Below the pieces are notes generated by a model. It was given only the letters and a program-made list of their open reading frames with translations. It did not search any database and was not told where the DNA came from. 64,000 nucleotides of DNA from Corallochytrium limacisporum (Eukaryota; Opisthokonta). The translations under genes and the position numbers were made by a program. Each line of letters opens with the position of its first letter. Positions within the stretch are counted from its first letter, which is position 1. The stretch is taken from assembly GCA_002811645.1 (NCBI GenBank), contig PDIP01000257.1, forward strand, positions 24,186 through 88,185, given 5' to 3'. Shown here one piece after another: positions 30,127-40,033 of this stretch.

Positions 30127-31935
30127 TTAATACTCCTCGTGTAGTTCATCACCTCCTATGACGCCTTGAACGGCACCGTCAGTGGTGTTACCGTTGTGTT
30201 CATGTAAATGGTAGTATGATGAATGTCCCTGGACCACTTCAGTTACGGAATTGGTCTTAAACATCGCGGCCAGTTCGTCAGCAGGTTCGTCCTTCCATGA
30301 ACTATTATGCAGCAGACCCGAGGCCAGCAGCATGGCATGTCCCCGCGAAATTTGCTGTGTGGATGGTGCTTCATTGCCAAAGCTGACGCGATGCCCGCTC
30401 GGACTCGGGCTGCGTGAAAGGGCCGAACGGAAAGTCGACGGTGCAGTATTATTCATGTCCGGGGACAGCGCACCACCTCGAGATGGCGACCTGAGGACGC
30501 CAGGTGGTAGAGATGTGTTTAGTACTGAGGCGCTTGCCGTCTGATGGTGAATGGGTAGTGCCTTCGGGGGAGAGGCAGGCCGCGGCACTGCCGCTGGCTC
30601 CGGTGCAGAGTGGTTCGTCGACTGCGATTGATTGAAGCGGCCACCTCCACCGTAGAGTGAGGCCATCGTCGTCTGCACATCCGTGTCCGCCCAACCGTGT
30701 CCGCTTGTCTCTGCGCGCATAAACAACTGAAGCTTGGTGCGAATCTCTCCGACATACTTGTCATTGGCCTCCTGCATAGCCTTGATCTCATTCGCCTGAA
30801 ATTGTACCATGTCGCGGAGTTCTTCGATGGTCTCTTGTTGGCTGTCACTCGTTTCCTGTAGCAAAGCGATGGTACGCTCTTTCTCTTTGACTAACTCATC
30901 TGACTCAAGTGCTTTGACGGTCATAATTTCACGATCACGTACCTTCTCCTCTAGTTTGTTGCGCAAAGATTCTATCCTACTCTCTAAGGTCCTGATGTGA
31001 TCAACTAGCTCCTCGTTTTCTCGTCGATGCCGAAAAATGTCGTCTTCCAACTTTGCCTTGGTATCCAGTGATTGCTCTGCCGCAATTAGTCGGTCCTGCA
31101 TCTCCGTTAGAGACTTCATCGCGCGCGAAAGATGGGCCTGTGCTTCCTCATAGCGTGCGTGCAGCTTATCGTACTGTTCTCGCAGTTTCGTGTTCCGCTC
31201 CGTGAGTTTATCATTCTCCTTGCCAGTTTGGTTGGCGAGTTCCTGCATACCCAGGGCTTCTTTCCTCTTGTTTCCAGCCGCTAGCCGCAGTTTCGACTCC
31301 CGCGACCTCATTTCCGAGAGAAGGGATACGCATTGCTCTAGTTCGGCCTCTTTCTTGTTGTATGCCCTTCGCAACTCTCCTAATTTCTGTTCCATAGAGT
31401 GCGTAGTGGTCTTGGAAGAACGGAGAGTCCCCTGTGCCGCAGCATTGGTTCGCTGCAATTTCGCCAGCTCTGTCTGTAGCTGAGTCTCCCGCTCATGCAG
31501 AGTTGTATTTTCAGCAACGAGCTTCATGTTTGACCGGTGCAGCACGTCGCGTTGCTGCGTAATTTCTTCGAGTTGGATAGTGAGTCTCATGGTATCCATA
31601 TGCATTTGGTCCTGCTCCGCTAAGGACCGGGCTGTCGCAGACAGAAACCCGTACCCGGCATGTGGATGTGAGGACTCGGTTATGTTGAAGCCTGTAGAGT
31701 TCGGCGACAGATTTTCATCAACCGCGGTTGGTCCTGTATCATCCAGCTTCCGCTGTGGCGAAGGTGACTGGCTGCCGGCTGAACTGTTAAGGAGTGACTC
31801 CAGAGTCCGCGGTTGAAGTCCTTCGTCACCCATGGAGCTGTCATTAAGAATGTTGTCGCTCATATTGAGGCCGACTTCACCAAGTAATCGACTAAGGTAA
31901 GTGTGCTTGCCACTGTTCCCGGTGGTATTGACCAT
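30127..31935 (-). CDS. Coiled-coil protein of unknown function
   Basis: I do not recognise a family for this 602-residue protein. Residues 1-105 are Ser/Asn/Gly-rich and probably disordered. About 108-408 are a long coiled coil: Leu spaced in heptads with Glu, Gln, Lys and Arg between (for example LEEITQQRDVLHRSNMKL and TLESRIESLRNKLEEKVRD). The last 190 residues are rich in Ser, Pro, His and Asn, with SPSP and SRSPSPSG motifs that suit proline-directed kinases. This layout is common in cytoskeletal, centrosomal and Golgi tethering proteins. It reads through without introns from the first ATG. It is convergent with the O-fucosyltransferase-like gene and head to head with TATDN3. Confidence 0.85.
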   Translation of the reverse strand: MVNTTGNSGKHTYLSRLLGEVGLNMSDNILNDSSMGDEGLQPRTLESLLNSSAGSQSPSPQRKLDDTGPTAVDENLSPNSTGFNITESSHPHAGYGFLSATARSLAEQDQMHMDTMRLTIQLEEITQQRDVLHRSNMKLVAENTTLHERETQLQTELAKLQRTNAAAQGTLRSSKTTTHSMEQKLGELRRAYNKKEAELEQCVSLLSEMRSRESKLRLAAGNKRKEALGMQELANQTGKENDKLTERNTKLREQYDKLHARYEEAQAHLSRAMKSLTEMQDRLIAAEQSLDTKAKLEDDIFRHRRENEELVDHIRTLESRIESLRNKLEEKVRDREIMTVKALESDELVKEKERTIALLQETSDSQQETIEELRDMVQFQANEIKAMQEANDKYVGEIRTKLQLFMRAETSGHGWADTDVQTTMASLYGGGGRFNQSQSTNHSAPEPAAVPRPASPPKALPIHHQTASASVLNTSLPPGVLRSPSRGGALSPDMNNTAPSTFRSALSRSPSPSGHRVSFGNEAPSTQQISRGHAMLLASGLLHNSSWKDEPADELAAMFKTNSVTEVVQGHSSYYHLHEHNGNTTDGAVQGVIGGDELHEEY

Positions 31936-32626
31936 ACCCTACCCTCGTCAAAGATCCTAACCACACTCTGATGATGGTAATAATGGCGTCGTGGCGGCAG
32001 CCATGGTCCAAACCCCGACCCAAGCCGAATAGTTGATCCCTTCACCGTCGTTTCCCGCCTGTCTAGGAGTCACTGGCCTTGTTCAACTCCTGAATGGGTT
32101 GCCCAATTGAACGAACATACAAGCTTTGCATAGTATTGAACACCTGTGTTTCTCTGCAATCAAATACCCTGACATGGTTGAATCAACACTGGAAGACACG
32201 GGAAGAGAGTGAGCGTCGGATCCGCTTTGCGACCCACCCATCGCCCTCGCTCCCCCCTCCCGCTTCTGCCTGCGCTGCCGGGGCCTTTAAAAGCAGGCAG
32301 CGGTCCCTACTTTTCCCGCCGAATCTTCTCCTTTTGGGAGGGGCCCAATTCTTGAGGAGAAACCCCATGGAAGGCTGAACGGTTTTGGTTGTTGGGGCCA
32401 AAATTAGGCCCCTAATTTGTTTTGTTCGTTTCCAGACTGTGGATACCAACTATCGTAGTCGATCACAGACACATTCGTGGGGCTCTATTGATATTGGTTC
32501 TGGATTTACTCTCTTGCTTCACTCCTTCCTATTTCAATTTCCATCTAAATTGCATGACATGGCACTGTTTTATCATTTCATTACAGATCAAGGGAATGGG
32601 CGTATAATGTACTAATATGTGGTTCG
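31936..32626. other. Divergent spacer between coiled-coil gene and TATDN3
   Basis: This 691-base spacer presumably holds both promoters. A pyrimidine-rich stretch ending in ATTACAG (about 32574-32586) before TATDN3 resembles a splice acceptor and could end a leader intron. No gene supported. Confidence 0.4.
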
Positions 32627-33592
32627 ATGCTGCGCACCTTGATATCCCGCAATGGGCTAAGCGCAATAAACGTATCGTGCGGTAAGATAGCGCTGCTGCA
32701 CGCTGCAGTGGCCACGACAAGTATGAAATTAATTGACTGTCATTGTCATCTGAGCGACGATCATTTCACAGATGCGGTACTGGCAAAGAATATTTCTGAA
32801 GCAACCAATGCTTCTGTGCGGATCAACATTGGTGTCTCGGAGAACATAGAGACTGCAGAGAAACTATTAAGGGTAGTGAAGGACCATGATTCACGCGTAC
32901 GGATCTGTCTCGGACTGCACCCAGTCCAAGCCGACAGGAATGAAGACCCCGAGGCTGAATTTGACACAATCGAGAGATCTGCAACTGTGGAGGAGGTAGA
33001 CGAAATGATCAAGTTCATTAAAGACCACGCCAATAGTCTGGGAGAACGGCTGGTTGGGATCGGAGAGGCTGGTCTCGACTTCCAACCTCGCATAGCTGGC
33101 ACCACGGACAAGAAGGACCAGCAGCGCGAGGTGCTACGGAAGCAGGCGACCTTGGCCAAAGAACTGGGACTGCCCCTTAATCTTCACAGCCGATCTGCTG
33201 GTGGGCCGACGATCCAACTACTGATTGAGGAAGGGTTCAACCAGCCTGACGCACCAAGGGTACTGTTGCACGCTTTTGATGGTGGCAAGAAGGCTGTCAA
33301 GCAAGGTGTGGCTGCAGGCTTTTACTTTAGCATCCCTCCATCCGTGCTAAGAGAAGGAAGATCTGTGGACAACCACTCCGTTCTTGCTCACTGTCCAATC
33401 GAACAACTCTGCCTCGAGACGGACGCGCCAGCGCTCGGACCTGAACCCGGTCTTCCGAACGAACTGAAGAATCTGAGGCATTTTAGCCTCAAGGCAGTGA
33501 GCCTCCGGCACAAGATTCCCGAGGAGGACGTCGCAGAAATTCTGCTGGAAAACACCCTCACAGTCTTTCCACGGTTGCGTTCGGCATTGTAA
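32627..33592 (+). CDS. TATDN3: TatD-family metal-dependent nuclease (TATDN3 type)
   Basis: TatD nucleases cleave DNA with two metal ions; the cellular role of TATDN3 is poorly known. The core starts at about residue 33 with KLIDCHCHLSDDHF, giving the HxH metal ligands. Other ligand motifs are LGLHPVQ, VGIGEAGLDFQPR (Glu ligand), LNLHSRSAGGPT, LLHAFDGG and CLETDAPALGPEP (Asp ligand). The wording of GLDFQPR, HSRSAG and YFSIPPSVLR is specific to TATDN3 rather than TATDN1 or 2. The first 32 residues (MLRTLISRNGLSAINV onward) are basic and hydrophobic and may target mitochondria; an internal ATG at residue 33 would give a cytosolic form of usual length. Its stop is 114 bases from that of the convergent SEM1. 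Confidence 0.93.
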   Translation: MLRTLISRNGLSAINVSCGKIALLHAAVATTSMKLIDCHCHLSDDHFTDAVLAKNISEATNASVRINIGVSENIETAEKLLRVVKDHDSRVRICLGLHPVQADRNEDPEAEFDTIERSATVEEVDEMIKFIKDHANSLGERLVGIGEAGLDFQPRIAGTTDKKDQQREVLRKQATLAKELGLPLNLHSRSAGGPTIQLLIEEGFNQPDAPRVLLHAFDGGKKAVKQGVAAGFYFSIPPSVLREGRSVDNHSVLAHCPIEQLCLETDAPALGPEPGLPNELKNLRHFSLKAVSLRHKIPEEDVAEILLENTLTVFPRLRSAL

Positions 33593-33706
33593 TTTTGTTC
33601 CTTGACCCACAATAGCAAAGCATGATTAAAGAAAATGTCAAACATTGCTCACTCTAAATAGAGATTTCTCACTACTATCTACATTTGGCTTTTGAAAATA
33701 ATTTCT

Positions 33707-33952
33707 TCACTTCTGTTCCTGAAGCTGTGCTCGGAGCTGTGTTGCAAAGTCATCGTCCATGGTGTCGTCTTCCCAGTCGTCCTCCCACAGTTTCTTATCC
33801 TCATCATCTTCTTCGTTCTCGTTCCATTCTTCTGCTGGGAACTCCTCAAACTCATCATCCTCCTCAAGCAATTCCTTCGGGGGCTCCTCCTTATCGGTGG
33901 CGGGTTGTGCCTTGGCCACTTCAGCCGCTGATGCGTCTCCTACATTTGACAT
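33707..33952 (-). CDS. SEM1: SEM1/DSS1, small acidic proteasome-lid subunit
   Basis: A disordered acidic protein that belongs to the 26S proteasome lid and, in other eukaryotes, also binds BRCA2-type proteins and the TREX-2 mRNA export complex. The 81-residue length matches the family. The two conserved acidic-aromatic blocks are present, [13 protein letters not shown] and [17 protein letters not shown], followed by the C-terminal helix ATQLRAQLQ. Many animals and yeasts have an intron in this gene; here it is a single exon. The first ATG in frame is at 33952. Convergent with TATDN3. Confidence 0.97.
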   Translation of the reverse strand: MSNVGDASAAEVAKAQPATDKEEPPKELLEEDDEFEEFPAEEWNENEEDDEDKKLWEDDWEDDTMDDDFATQLRAQLQEQK

Positions 33953-34671
33953 TGTGCAATGTGTTACGATTTTCTCTCAGAAACAGTATCATTTGGGGAC
34001 ATCCTGCCTAAGCATTAGTGATATCTAGGATCCTTAATAGCAGAAACTCTTTCCTACGCTGCACTAGATCCGATAAAGCGTCAAGCATTATTGTAATGAA
34101 GACTTAGAAAACAAAGGCGAGGCCAGTGTCCTGCTTTAATTGTTCCGGACCGTTCGGACCGAGGGCTCCGAAAGCGCCATCTGGGAGCACAGCACCGCTG
34201 AGGAACCGAGGAGGCCTCAAGAGAAAACAGCCAAAACAGAGCCGGATCCGGGGCCTATTTTGGAACTTTGAATCTTTGGGCGGGAAGCGAAAGAGTCTGG
34301 CACGCAGTGATACCCCGCGGAAAGGGGGGGGGATCCGGGGCAAAACGCTACCCCTCCGTTGTCCGCCTAAGACCTCGGGGTATCCAGCGCAATAGAAATT
34401 TTTTTCTAACGGTTGATGAAGTCATTTTACGGTTGCTTACTCTGTCAACTCGTCGATGCGTTGGCAGGTCGTTTTTCGGCGCAATAGTCTTTTGGTGTGC
34501 TGTCAGTCATCTTTCATTGATGATGTGATGCCTGGTCTCGTATGGTAGAAGAATTGCCTACGTATGCATCTCCTACCGTATCTAGACGGGTTCCATGAGT
34601 TGCTCTGGGTGCACACAATAAAGAAGCTCATACAGGAAAAAACCCACAGGGCACACGCACATCCAATAACT
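33953..34671. other. Divergent spacer between SEM1 and PRA1-family gene
   Basis: A 719-base spacer. It includes a G-rich stretch (about 34320-34340) and an upstream in-frame ATG at 34564 that would extend the PRA1-family protein by 36 residues. Nothing else is recognised. Confidence 0.45.
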
Positions 34672-35229
34672 ATGGGCGAGCCAAACAACCAAATGGGTGG
34701 CATGGGTAACATGCAGCCACCGATGAACGGTGCCCAAACCGTGGAACAGGGTGACGTGTGGGTACAACTGCAGGACTTTGGCCGGCAACAGATGAACGAC
34801 GTTAAACCCTGGTCGGAATTTGTTGATCGCTCAAAGATGTCGGCGCCTCGGTCGACCAGTGACCTCACAGATCGTATTCGTACTAATATTCGCCGCTTTC
34901 TGCCAAACTATATCCTAATCTCAGCGGGTCTCTTTGTTTACTGCATTGTGACGAGTCCAATGCTCCTCATTGGGCTGGCATTCGGGATCGGTGGCGCATA
35001 CTACGTACAAACAAAGGCAAACCCCATCATGGTAGGCTCGATACAGATACAAGTGCATCATCAGTTTGCTCTTGTTGGTGTTGTTACCCTGATCCTGCTC
35101 TATCTTGCTTCTGCGGGTTCGGTCATATTTTGGATCATTGGAGCAAGCATCACCATCATTGCCATCCATGCTGCGTGCGTCACAACAGAGAACCTTGGAG
35201 ACTGGAGTCAGACATCCCAGGGGCCCTGA
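34672..35229 (+). CDS. PRA1-family protein (prenylated Rab acceptor)
   Basis: Small multi-span membrane protein of the ER and Golgi whose relatives (PRA1/Yip3, PRAF) bind prenylated Rab GTPases and help load them on membranes. From ATG 34672 it has 185 residues, the family norm. The N-terminus is Asn, Met and Gly-rich. The conserved cytosolic region KPWSEFVDRSKMSAP...IRTNIRRFLPNY is followed by two hairpin-like hydrophobic segments (about 88-115 and 133-170), as expected for PRA1. An in-frame ATG at 34564 exists, but the extension has no family character. Its stop is 153 bases from that of the convergent TMEM161-like gene. Confidence 0.9.
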   Translation: MGEPNNQMGGMGNMQPPMNGAQTVEQGDVWVQLQDFGRQQMNDVKPWSEFVDRSKMSAPRSTSDLTDRIRTNIRRFLPNYILISAGLFVYCIVTSPMLLIGLAFGIGGAYYVQTKANPIMVGSIQIQVHHQFALVGVVTLILLYLASAGSVIFWIIGASITIIAIHAACVTTENLGDWSQTSQGP

Positions 35230-35382
35230 TGAATTACATTTCTTTTATCGATACTGCATTTGTAAAGGCTGTTACACCGCTTTAAGTGTCTCTAATTAGG
35301 ATCGAAATAATGTTTGATTCTTTAAGGTGAAATGCGCCAAGGCCCTCGCTACCATCTGTGTGATAATCAATATCGTTCCATA

Positions 35383-36945
35383 TCACATCAATGGTTCTCC
35401 GTAGTACGCGTGGTACCCATAACCAATGCCTGAGATCACAATCCAGGATCCTTGTAATATGGGGATGCAGGCCTCCATGAACATTACCGTGAATCCCCAA
35501 GGCGCCAATGCAGCGTGCTGATCACGGTGCCATTCGTCATTGTACGCAGCAAGGAGCAGCAGGGTTCCTGCCAACAGCAAATTGCATACCGGTGTATACA
35601 CGGCCATGCCCACCGTGTTCAGGTTCAGAGGCACGCCATTGACCTTTTGCTTGAGGAGCCAGTAGCTGATCTCCCGGACTTCCTCGTCCTTCTTCGATGA
35701 GTCGTCGTCAGCTTCCTTGCTGGCGTTGGTACGTGTGGTTGAGGTTGTTGCACTGCTCGAGATTCTGCGTGGGTCACCAACCTTTCCTTGCATGACCATT
35801 GCAAAGTTCTCAGCGCCTGTCTCCAGGTATGTAGAGATAAGATACCGAGCGGCAAGGAAATGGAGAAATCCACAGGTCAAGGTCACAGCTGCCCGTGTGA
35901 TCGACAGGGGTCCCGCAAGATTCGGATCCCGTGGATCAAAACCCAATGTGACTACTATAGAATCTCTCAGCGAGTCCACCCATAGCGCCAACATGAGCAC
36001 GTCAGATACCTGTGCTGCACTGAGGATCGCGTACTGCAGTGAATTACCACCGCGCATGGCTGCTACTGTTAGCGAGCAAACCTGCAGCGCGGGCAGGAAC
36101 ATTCCCAGAATGACAACGGCCAGGAACAGGGAGAGTGCAAGGCCCACCGGAGGCCATGGTACATCCAACCAGAAATACAAAATGCCACTGATCGCCTTAC
36201 GCAGCTTCTTGGCGTCCGCATCCGCAAAGGCCTTGAGGGCAGCCATACCTGTGGCCGTCTCAAAGTTAAATAAGCCAGAAGCCGCGTCCTTGGCACCAAT
36301 CAGGCTTTCCGCCAACCGGACGCGAACGCCCTGTTCCCAAGTTTGAGTCCAGTCGTAGGACATGATCCACGTGGACGTAAAGGCCCAAATCATGACGAGC
36401 AGAACTAGCACGGCTGCGACCGTGGTGGCACCTTGTTTGAAGGCTGTGCGCGACATGATGTCAACGTTGAGCAAGAGGACATATGCAAGAGCAAATTGCA
36501 CGGCAAAAAGTCCCATATGCCTGGTTGCTTCTTGCTCTTGCGGAGTGTGGAACAGCTGGTAGTCGATGCTCGTCAAGACAAAGGTGACTAGTGCTGCAAA
36601 TGTGCACAGGATCATGTCCTCAAAGTGGCGAAAATTGGGAAAGGCAATCAATGCGCCGGCGTAGAGATCGTCTTTGTCAATACTAACCCATAAAGACGAA
36701 GGAAATGTGAGTTCCTGCTCCGGAACACTCATAATCTTGTTCTTCAGATTCGTTTGCGCATTGGTCCCGGTGGCCCCGCCGAGAGACTGCACATAGAGCC
36801 TTCTGATTCTACCTGACATCGGGGCTAAATAAACCTTACAGTCCGCAACCAAACGTCCAGGCAGCTCATGCACCCTTCGTAGCTGGTAAACTACAAAGAA
36901 TACACAGACCAGGGCCGTCACTTGCATACCAAAGACGCTCGTCAT
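35383..36945 (-). CDS. TMEM161-family multi-pass membrane protein
   Basis: A 520-residue protein with about eight hydrophobic segments. The order and wording resemble animal TMEM161A/B. It has a short N-terminal membrane segment (GMQVTALVCVFFVVYQL). A soluble stretch leads into a run of four membrane helices. The middle block GLFNFETATGMAALKAF resembles the family's GF-NFSD-AM-FL segment. The helix LFLAVVILGMFLPALQV then precedes VSDVLMLALWVDSLRDSIV. A Ser/Thr/Lys-rich loop (about residues 395-425) separates the last helices. TMEM161B affects cardiac rhythm and cortical folding in animals, but the molecular activity is unknown. I am confident it is a membrane protein gene, and fairly confident of the family. 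Convergent with the PRA1-family gene. Confidence 0.75.
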   Translation of the reverse strand: MTSVFGMQVTALVCVFFVVYQLRRVHELPGRLVADCKVYLAPMSGRIRRLYVQSLGGATGTNAQTNLKNKIMSVPEQELTFPSSLWVSIDKDDLYAGALIAFPNFRHFEDMILCTFAALVTFVLTSIDYQLFHTPQEQEATRHMGLFAVQFALAYVLLLNVDIMSRTAFKQGATTVAAVLVLLVMIWAFTSTWIMSYDWTQTWEQGVRVRLAESLIGAKDAASGLFNFETATGMAALKAFADADAKKLRKAISGILYFWLDVPWPPVGLALSLFLAVVILGMFLPALQVCSLTVAAMRGGNSLQYAILSAAQVSDVLMLALWVDSLRDSIVVTLGFDPRDPNLAGPLSITRAAVTLTCGFLHFLAARYLISTYLETGAENFAMVMQGKVGDPRRISSSATTSTTRTNASKEADDDSSKKDEEVREISYWLLKQKVNGVPLNLNTVGMAVYTPVCNLLLAGTLLLLAAYNDEWHRDQHAALAPWGFTVMFMEACIPILQGSWIVISGIGYGYHAYYGEPLM

Positions 36946-39900
36946 GGTTGGTTCTACGGCGTGCTAAATTGGGACCAGCCTTGCCCACGCTGAGGTTCTT
37001 GGTAATTCCGTTTCGAACTATTTACGTATGGAGATCATCAAAAATATTTTCTACCCTGTCTGACCACTGAAGAAATCAATGGTGCGACAGAGTATTGCAC
37101 GATCAACGGAGTGTTGCGAGACTTCGTGAGCCACCAGGATTGCGGGACCGCTTCGGTGTTTTCCGCACGGTGTGGAATATCTTGAGTTCCCCCCCCCCAT
37201 CCGAAAGGTCAGATGCCGAGGCACTATCACCTTTCATCCTCGGTTGCCAATTCCCAGTAGCTACTTGTTAGTACTTACACTTTATCTTGAGGATAGTTAG
37301 AAACTGTGCTCATCAGTCTATGGCATCCTCGTCATCTTTGGGATCAGCTGCATATATTTTGACCATCGAGTGTCATCCGAATTGTTTCAGAAACAATGGA
37401 AAATGATCAAGCATAAATGCGATAGCAGGCGGATTTCAGTTTGCGGTTCTCTTGCTATGTGTCTGTTGCGGTTCTATCCCTGCAGCTCCAGAGTGACGGT
37501 ATGTATGCCCAGAATCAGAGGGCAATTACTTGAAAAGTACAAGGAGAGCTCCTTTTCCTCAATTCGTTCGCTTCTCAGTCTGTCGGAGGCGGTGAGAGTA
37601 GGGGGAAAGGGAAGATTTCTCTCATCACTTTTCTCCTGCGCACGAGTGCTAAAATACCAATAGGCCGTACTCTGCACATTTGAGGTTACTGTCCAGCTCA
37701 GGAATCACCAACCACAACCCAGAAACGCAACACTGCAAGTGAAGGAGAGAGATTCCCAGCTTGAGAGAAGAATGGAAACCAAACTATTCTTCTGCGCCAC
37801 GCTCGCTGTACTAAACTTCCTCCCTTATCCCAATTGGCAAGCGCGGCTTCCATTTTCAGTCAGAGAACCGATTGAAGAAAGAACAATATGCTCGGATGGA
37901 CCGGTGAAGGAAAGGGTTTGCAGCAGGCACGCAAACGGGCATAGGACAGACGTTCAATGGAAGAGGGGAAAGAAAAAAAAGGGAGGGGTCCCTTCGCTAT
38001 CCAATGATCGCTCATCTACGTCAAAGGGGACAGATTCAGTGGACGGGCGGGCACGTAGAAGCTTGGGCTGGAGATTACGGATGGCTGGCTGCTAGGTTGA
38101 ACGTTCGTTTAGATGTTCAACACTTCCAAGAGTGGGTCTGTTCTGTCCCCAAAGCAAAGGGGCTCAGATGAGGAATCCCCCACTTGAGCGAGTGGCAAAA
38201 GATGCTCAAAGCCTGAGTGAAACGTGGAAGTTGCGGGGTGGGTGCGGTGGGGGAGGGATGCTCTTTTTCGCAGATTCCTAGCCGCAAACAGAGAGGCCGG
38301 GGTTTCGCCCTCGACCGGCGCTAAAAACCAATCAAAATACGGCGCGAATGCGGCACATAGATTCCCAAGCACTTCCACACTAAGAAGAATCTTGCTTCAG
38401 TCACTCATTTTTTCCGGGAGGCCCTCCGACACACTTCCCCTGGCCCCTTTTCCGGGCGTCTTACTGTGGCTCTTCCAATGAGCACAGAGATCGTGAAGAA
38501 GGGAAGGAAACAGGCATTCTTGCAGTGGGCCGTTTTTGGGAATGCGCGGTCTGAAAACAGCCACTTTCATATTGAATATATGACCAAGTCACCCAGATTC
38601 AAAGCTGCTGTCCCGTCTGCGCCGAAGAATGAATGCGCAGCTATGCTTGTTCGGGTGTGTGCGCGAGCGAGTAGATCAGTGCCCTGAATAATCACTCATA
38701 GCCCTGGCCTCCGCTCTATTCTATTAACCGTTCATCGGGCTTGCTCTCAATGTCGAAAGAACGCTATACCGAGAGTATTAAATACAGGTCGCCCACCTAC
38801 TGCCGTGGGCCGTCATGATGATGGCCACTGTATCTTTGTGCGGACATGCGCCGCGTACTGTCACATCGCAAACCCTGCGAAACGTTTATTACGGCCACCC
38901 GCCGAATGTCCATCAGTGTGCGGTTCCTTTTAGAATTGATACTATGGAAAACAGACAAAGAATGCGCTACACATCAAATTCTCTATGTTGCTCCGTGGGT
39001 TCTGTTGACAGTGAATTGTGGTGTTTGTGATTTGCATCTCGTGTGGAGCTGGGTGCGCTGAGAGTGGGGGAAGGGGAGAAGGGGGAGGGGGGGAAAGGGG
39101 CGCACAACCAACACCACCGACCGAGAAATGGGAGGGCTAGAGAGCGGAGGACAAGAAACAGGGAAAAGAGGGAGAATTAGAATCTTGGGGGAGAAGGGGA
39201 GGGGGAAAGAGAAGAAAAATTTCTTGCTTGGTGTATTTGCCTGACCGCACGCACACGGTGTGGTCGGTCACAAAAAAACACAGAGATGGACCAGGCGGAC
39301 AGAAGTGAGAAGGCCCCCCGGGCCCCGGGGGAGGGGGGGAGGAATGCGGCCGAAGGACCCCCGGAGGGGGGGGGGAGAGGAGAGGGGGGAGAGGGCAGTT
39401 TTAGGTGCGTGCGGGAATTGCCACAAATTAAAACCAAATGACTGTCAGCACCGCTTTCACCGAGCAGGCCATCCCATCCGCTCACAAAGAATCGTGACGA
39501 ACCCGATGGTGCCTTTTCCCTTCCCCCCGCTTCTCCTCCGGGCGAGGAAATGAAGCCCAAGGGAGCCGGTGATGTGGTCTGTCGACGAAACTCTCGGAAC
39601 TTTCCATAATATCTGTTCCGAGTCTTTTGTGGATTCGCCGCTTCAAGCAGCGGCCTACGAGTGAGCACATGAAGCGAGTCCTCTGAAAAACCGAGGAGTT
39701 CGGCCCCTCCCCCGGCCCTCCCAGGAAAAAATATGAACAAGATACATGGGTCGAGGGGTCCGCAAGTGTATTATACTCACGCGGGAGCGCACGGGTGTTA
39801 CACAGTTCCGTGTACACGACACAGATTGAGAGAAGGAACCAGTTTGTTGTGCTCCAGGGGAAACCTATAGGCCATCCATTAGAATGTAATACTAGTAACA

Positions 39901-40033
39901 AAGTCTGGGATTCCACGACAACGTTTTATGATTGACAAAGAGCATAAACGTTGAAGGTATTGAAAGTAAAGTAACTGCGTAATTGTGATCATTGAGGTAA
40001 CTTGATTGTGATATCTCGATTATCTGCGACCAT
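36946..40033. other. 3.1-kb gene-free divergent spacer
   Basis: Lies between the starts of the TMEM161-like gene and the orphan gene at 40034. It contains a poly(C) run (about 37190-37199) and a G/purine-rich plus strand (about 39060-39400). A minus-strand GTAAGT followed closely by TACTAAC (about 37265-37277) looks like splicing signals but has no matching exon. Open frames of up to 187 codons are low-complexity. No supported gene. Confidence 0.45.

Noticed and set aside
37261-37380. Minus-strand GTAAGT next to TACTAAC and an acidic 17-codon frame
   Set aside because: The donor and branch site are too close for one intron, and no acceptor precedes the short frame.
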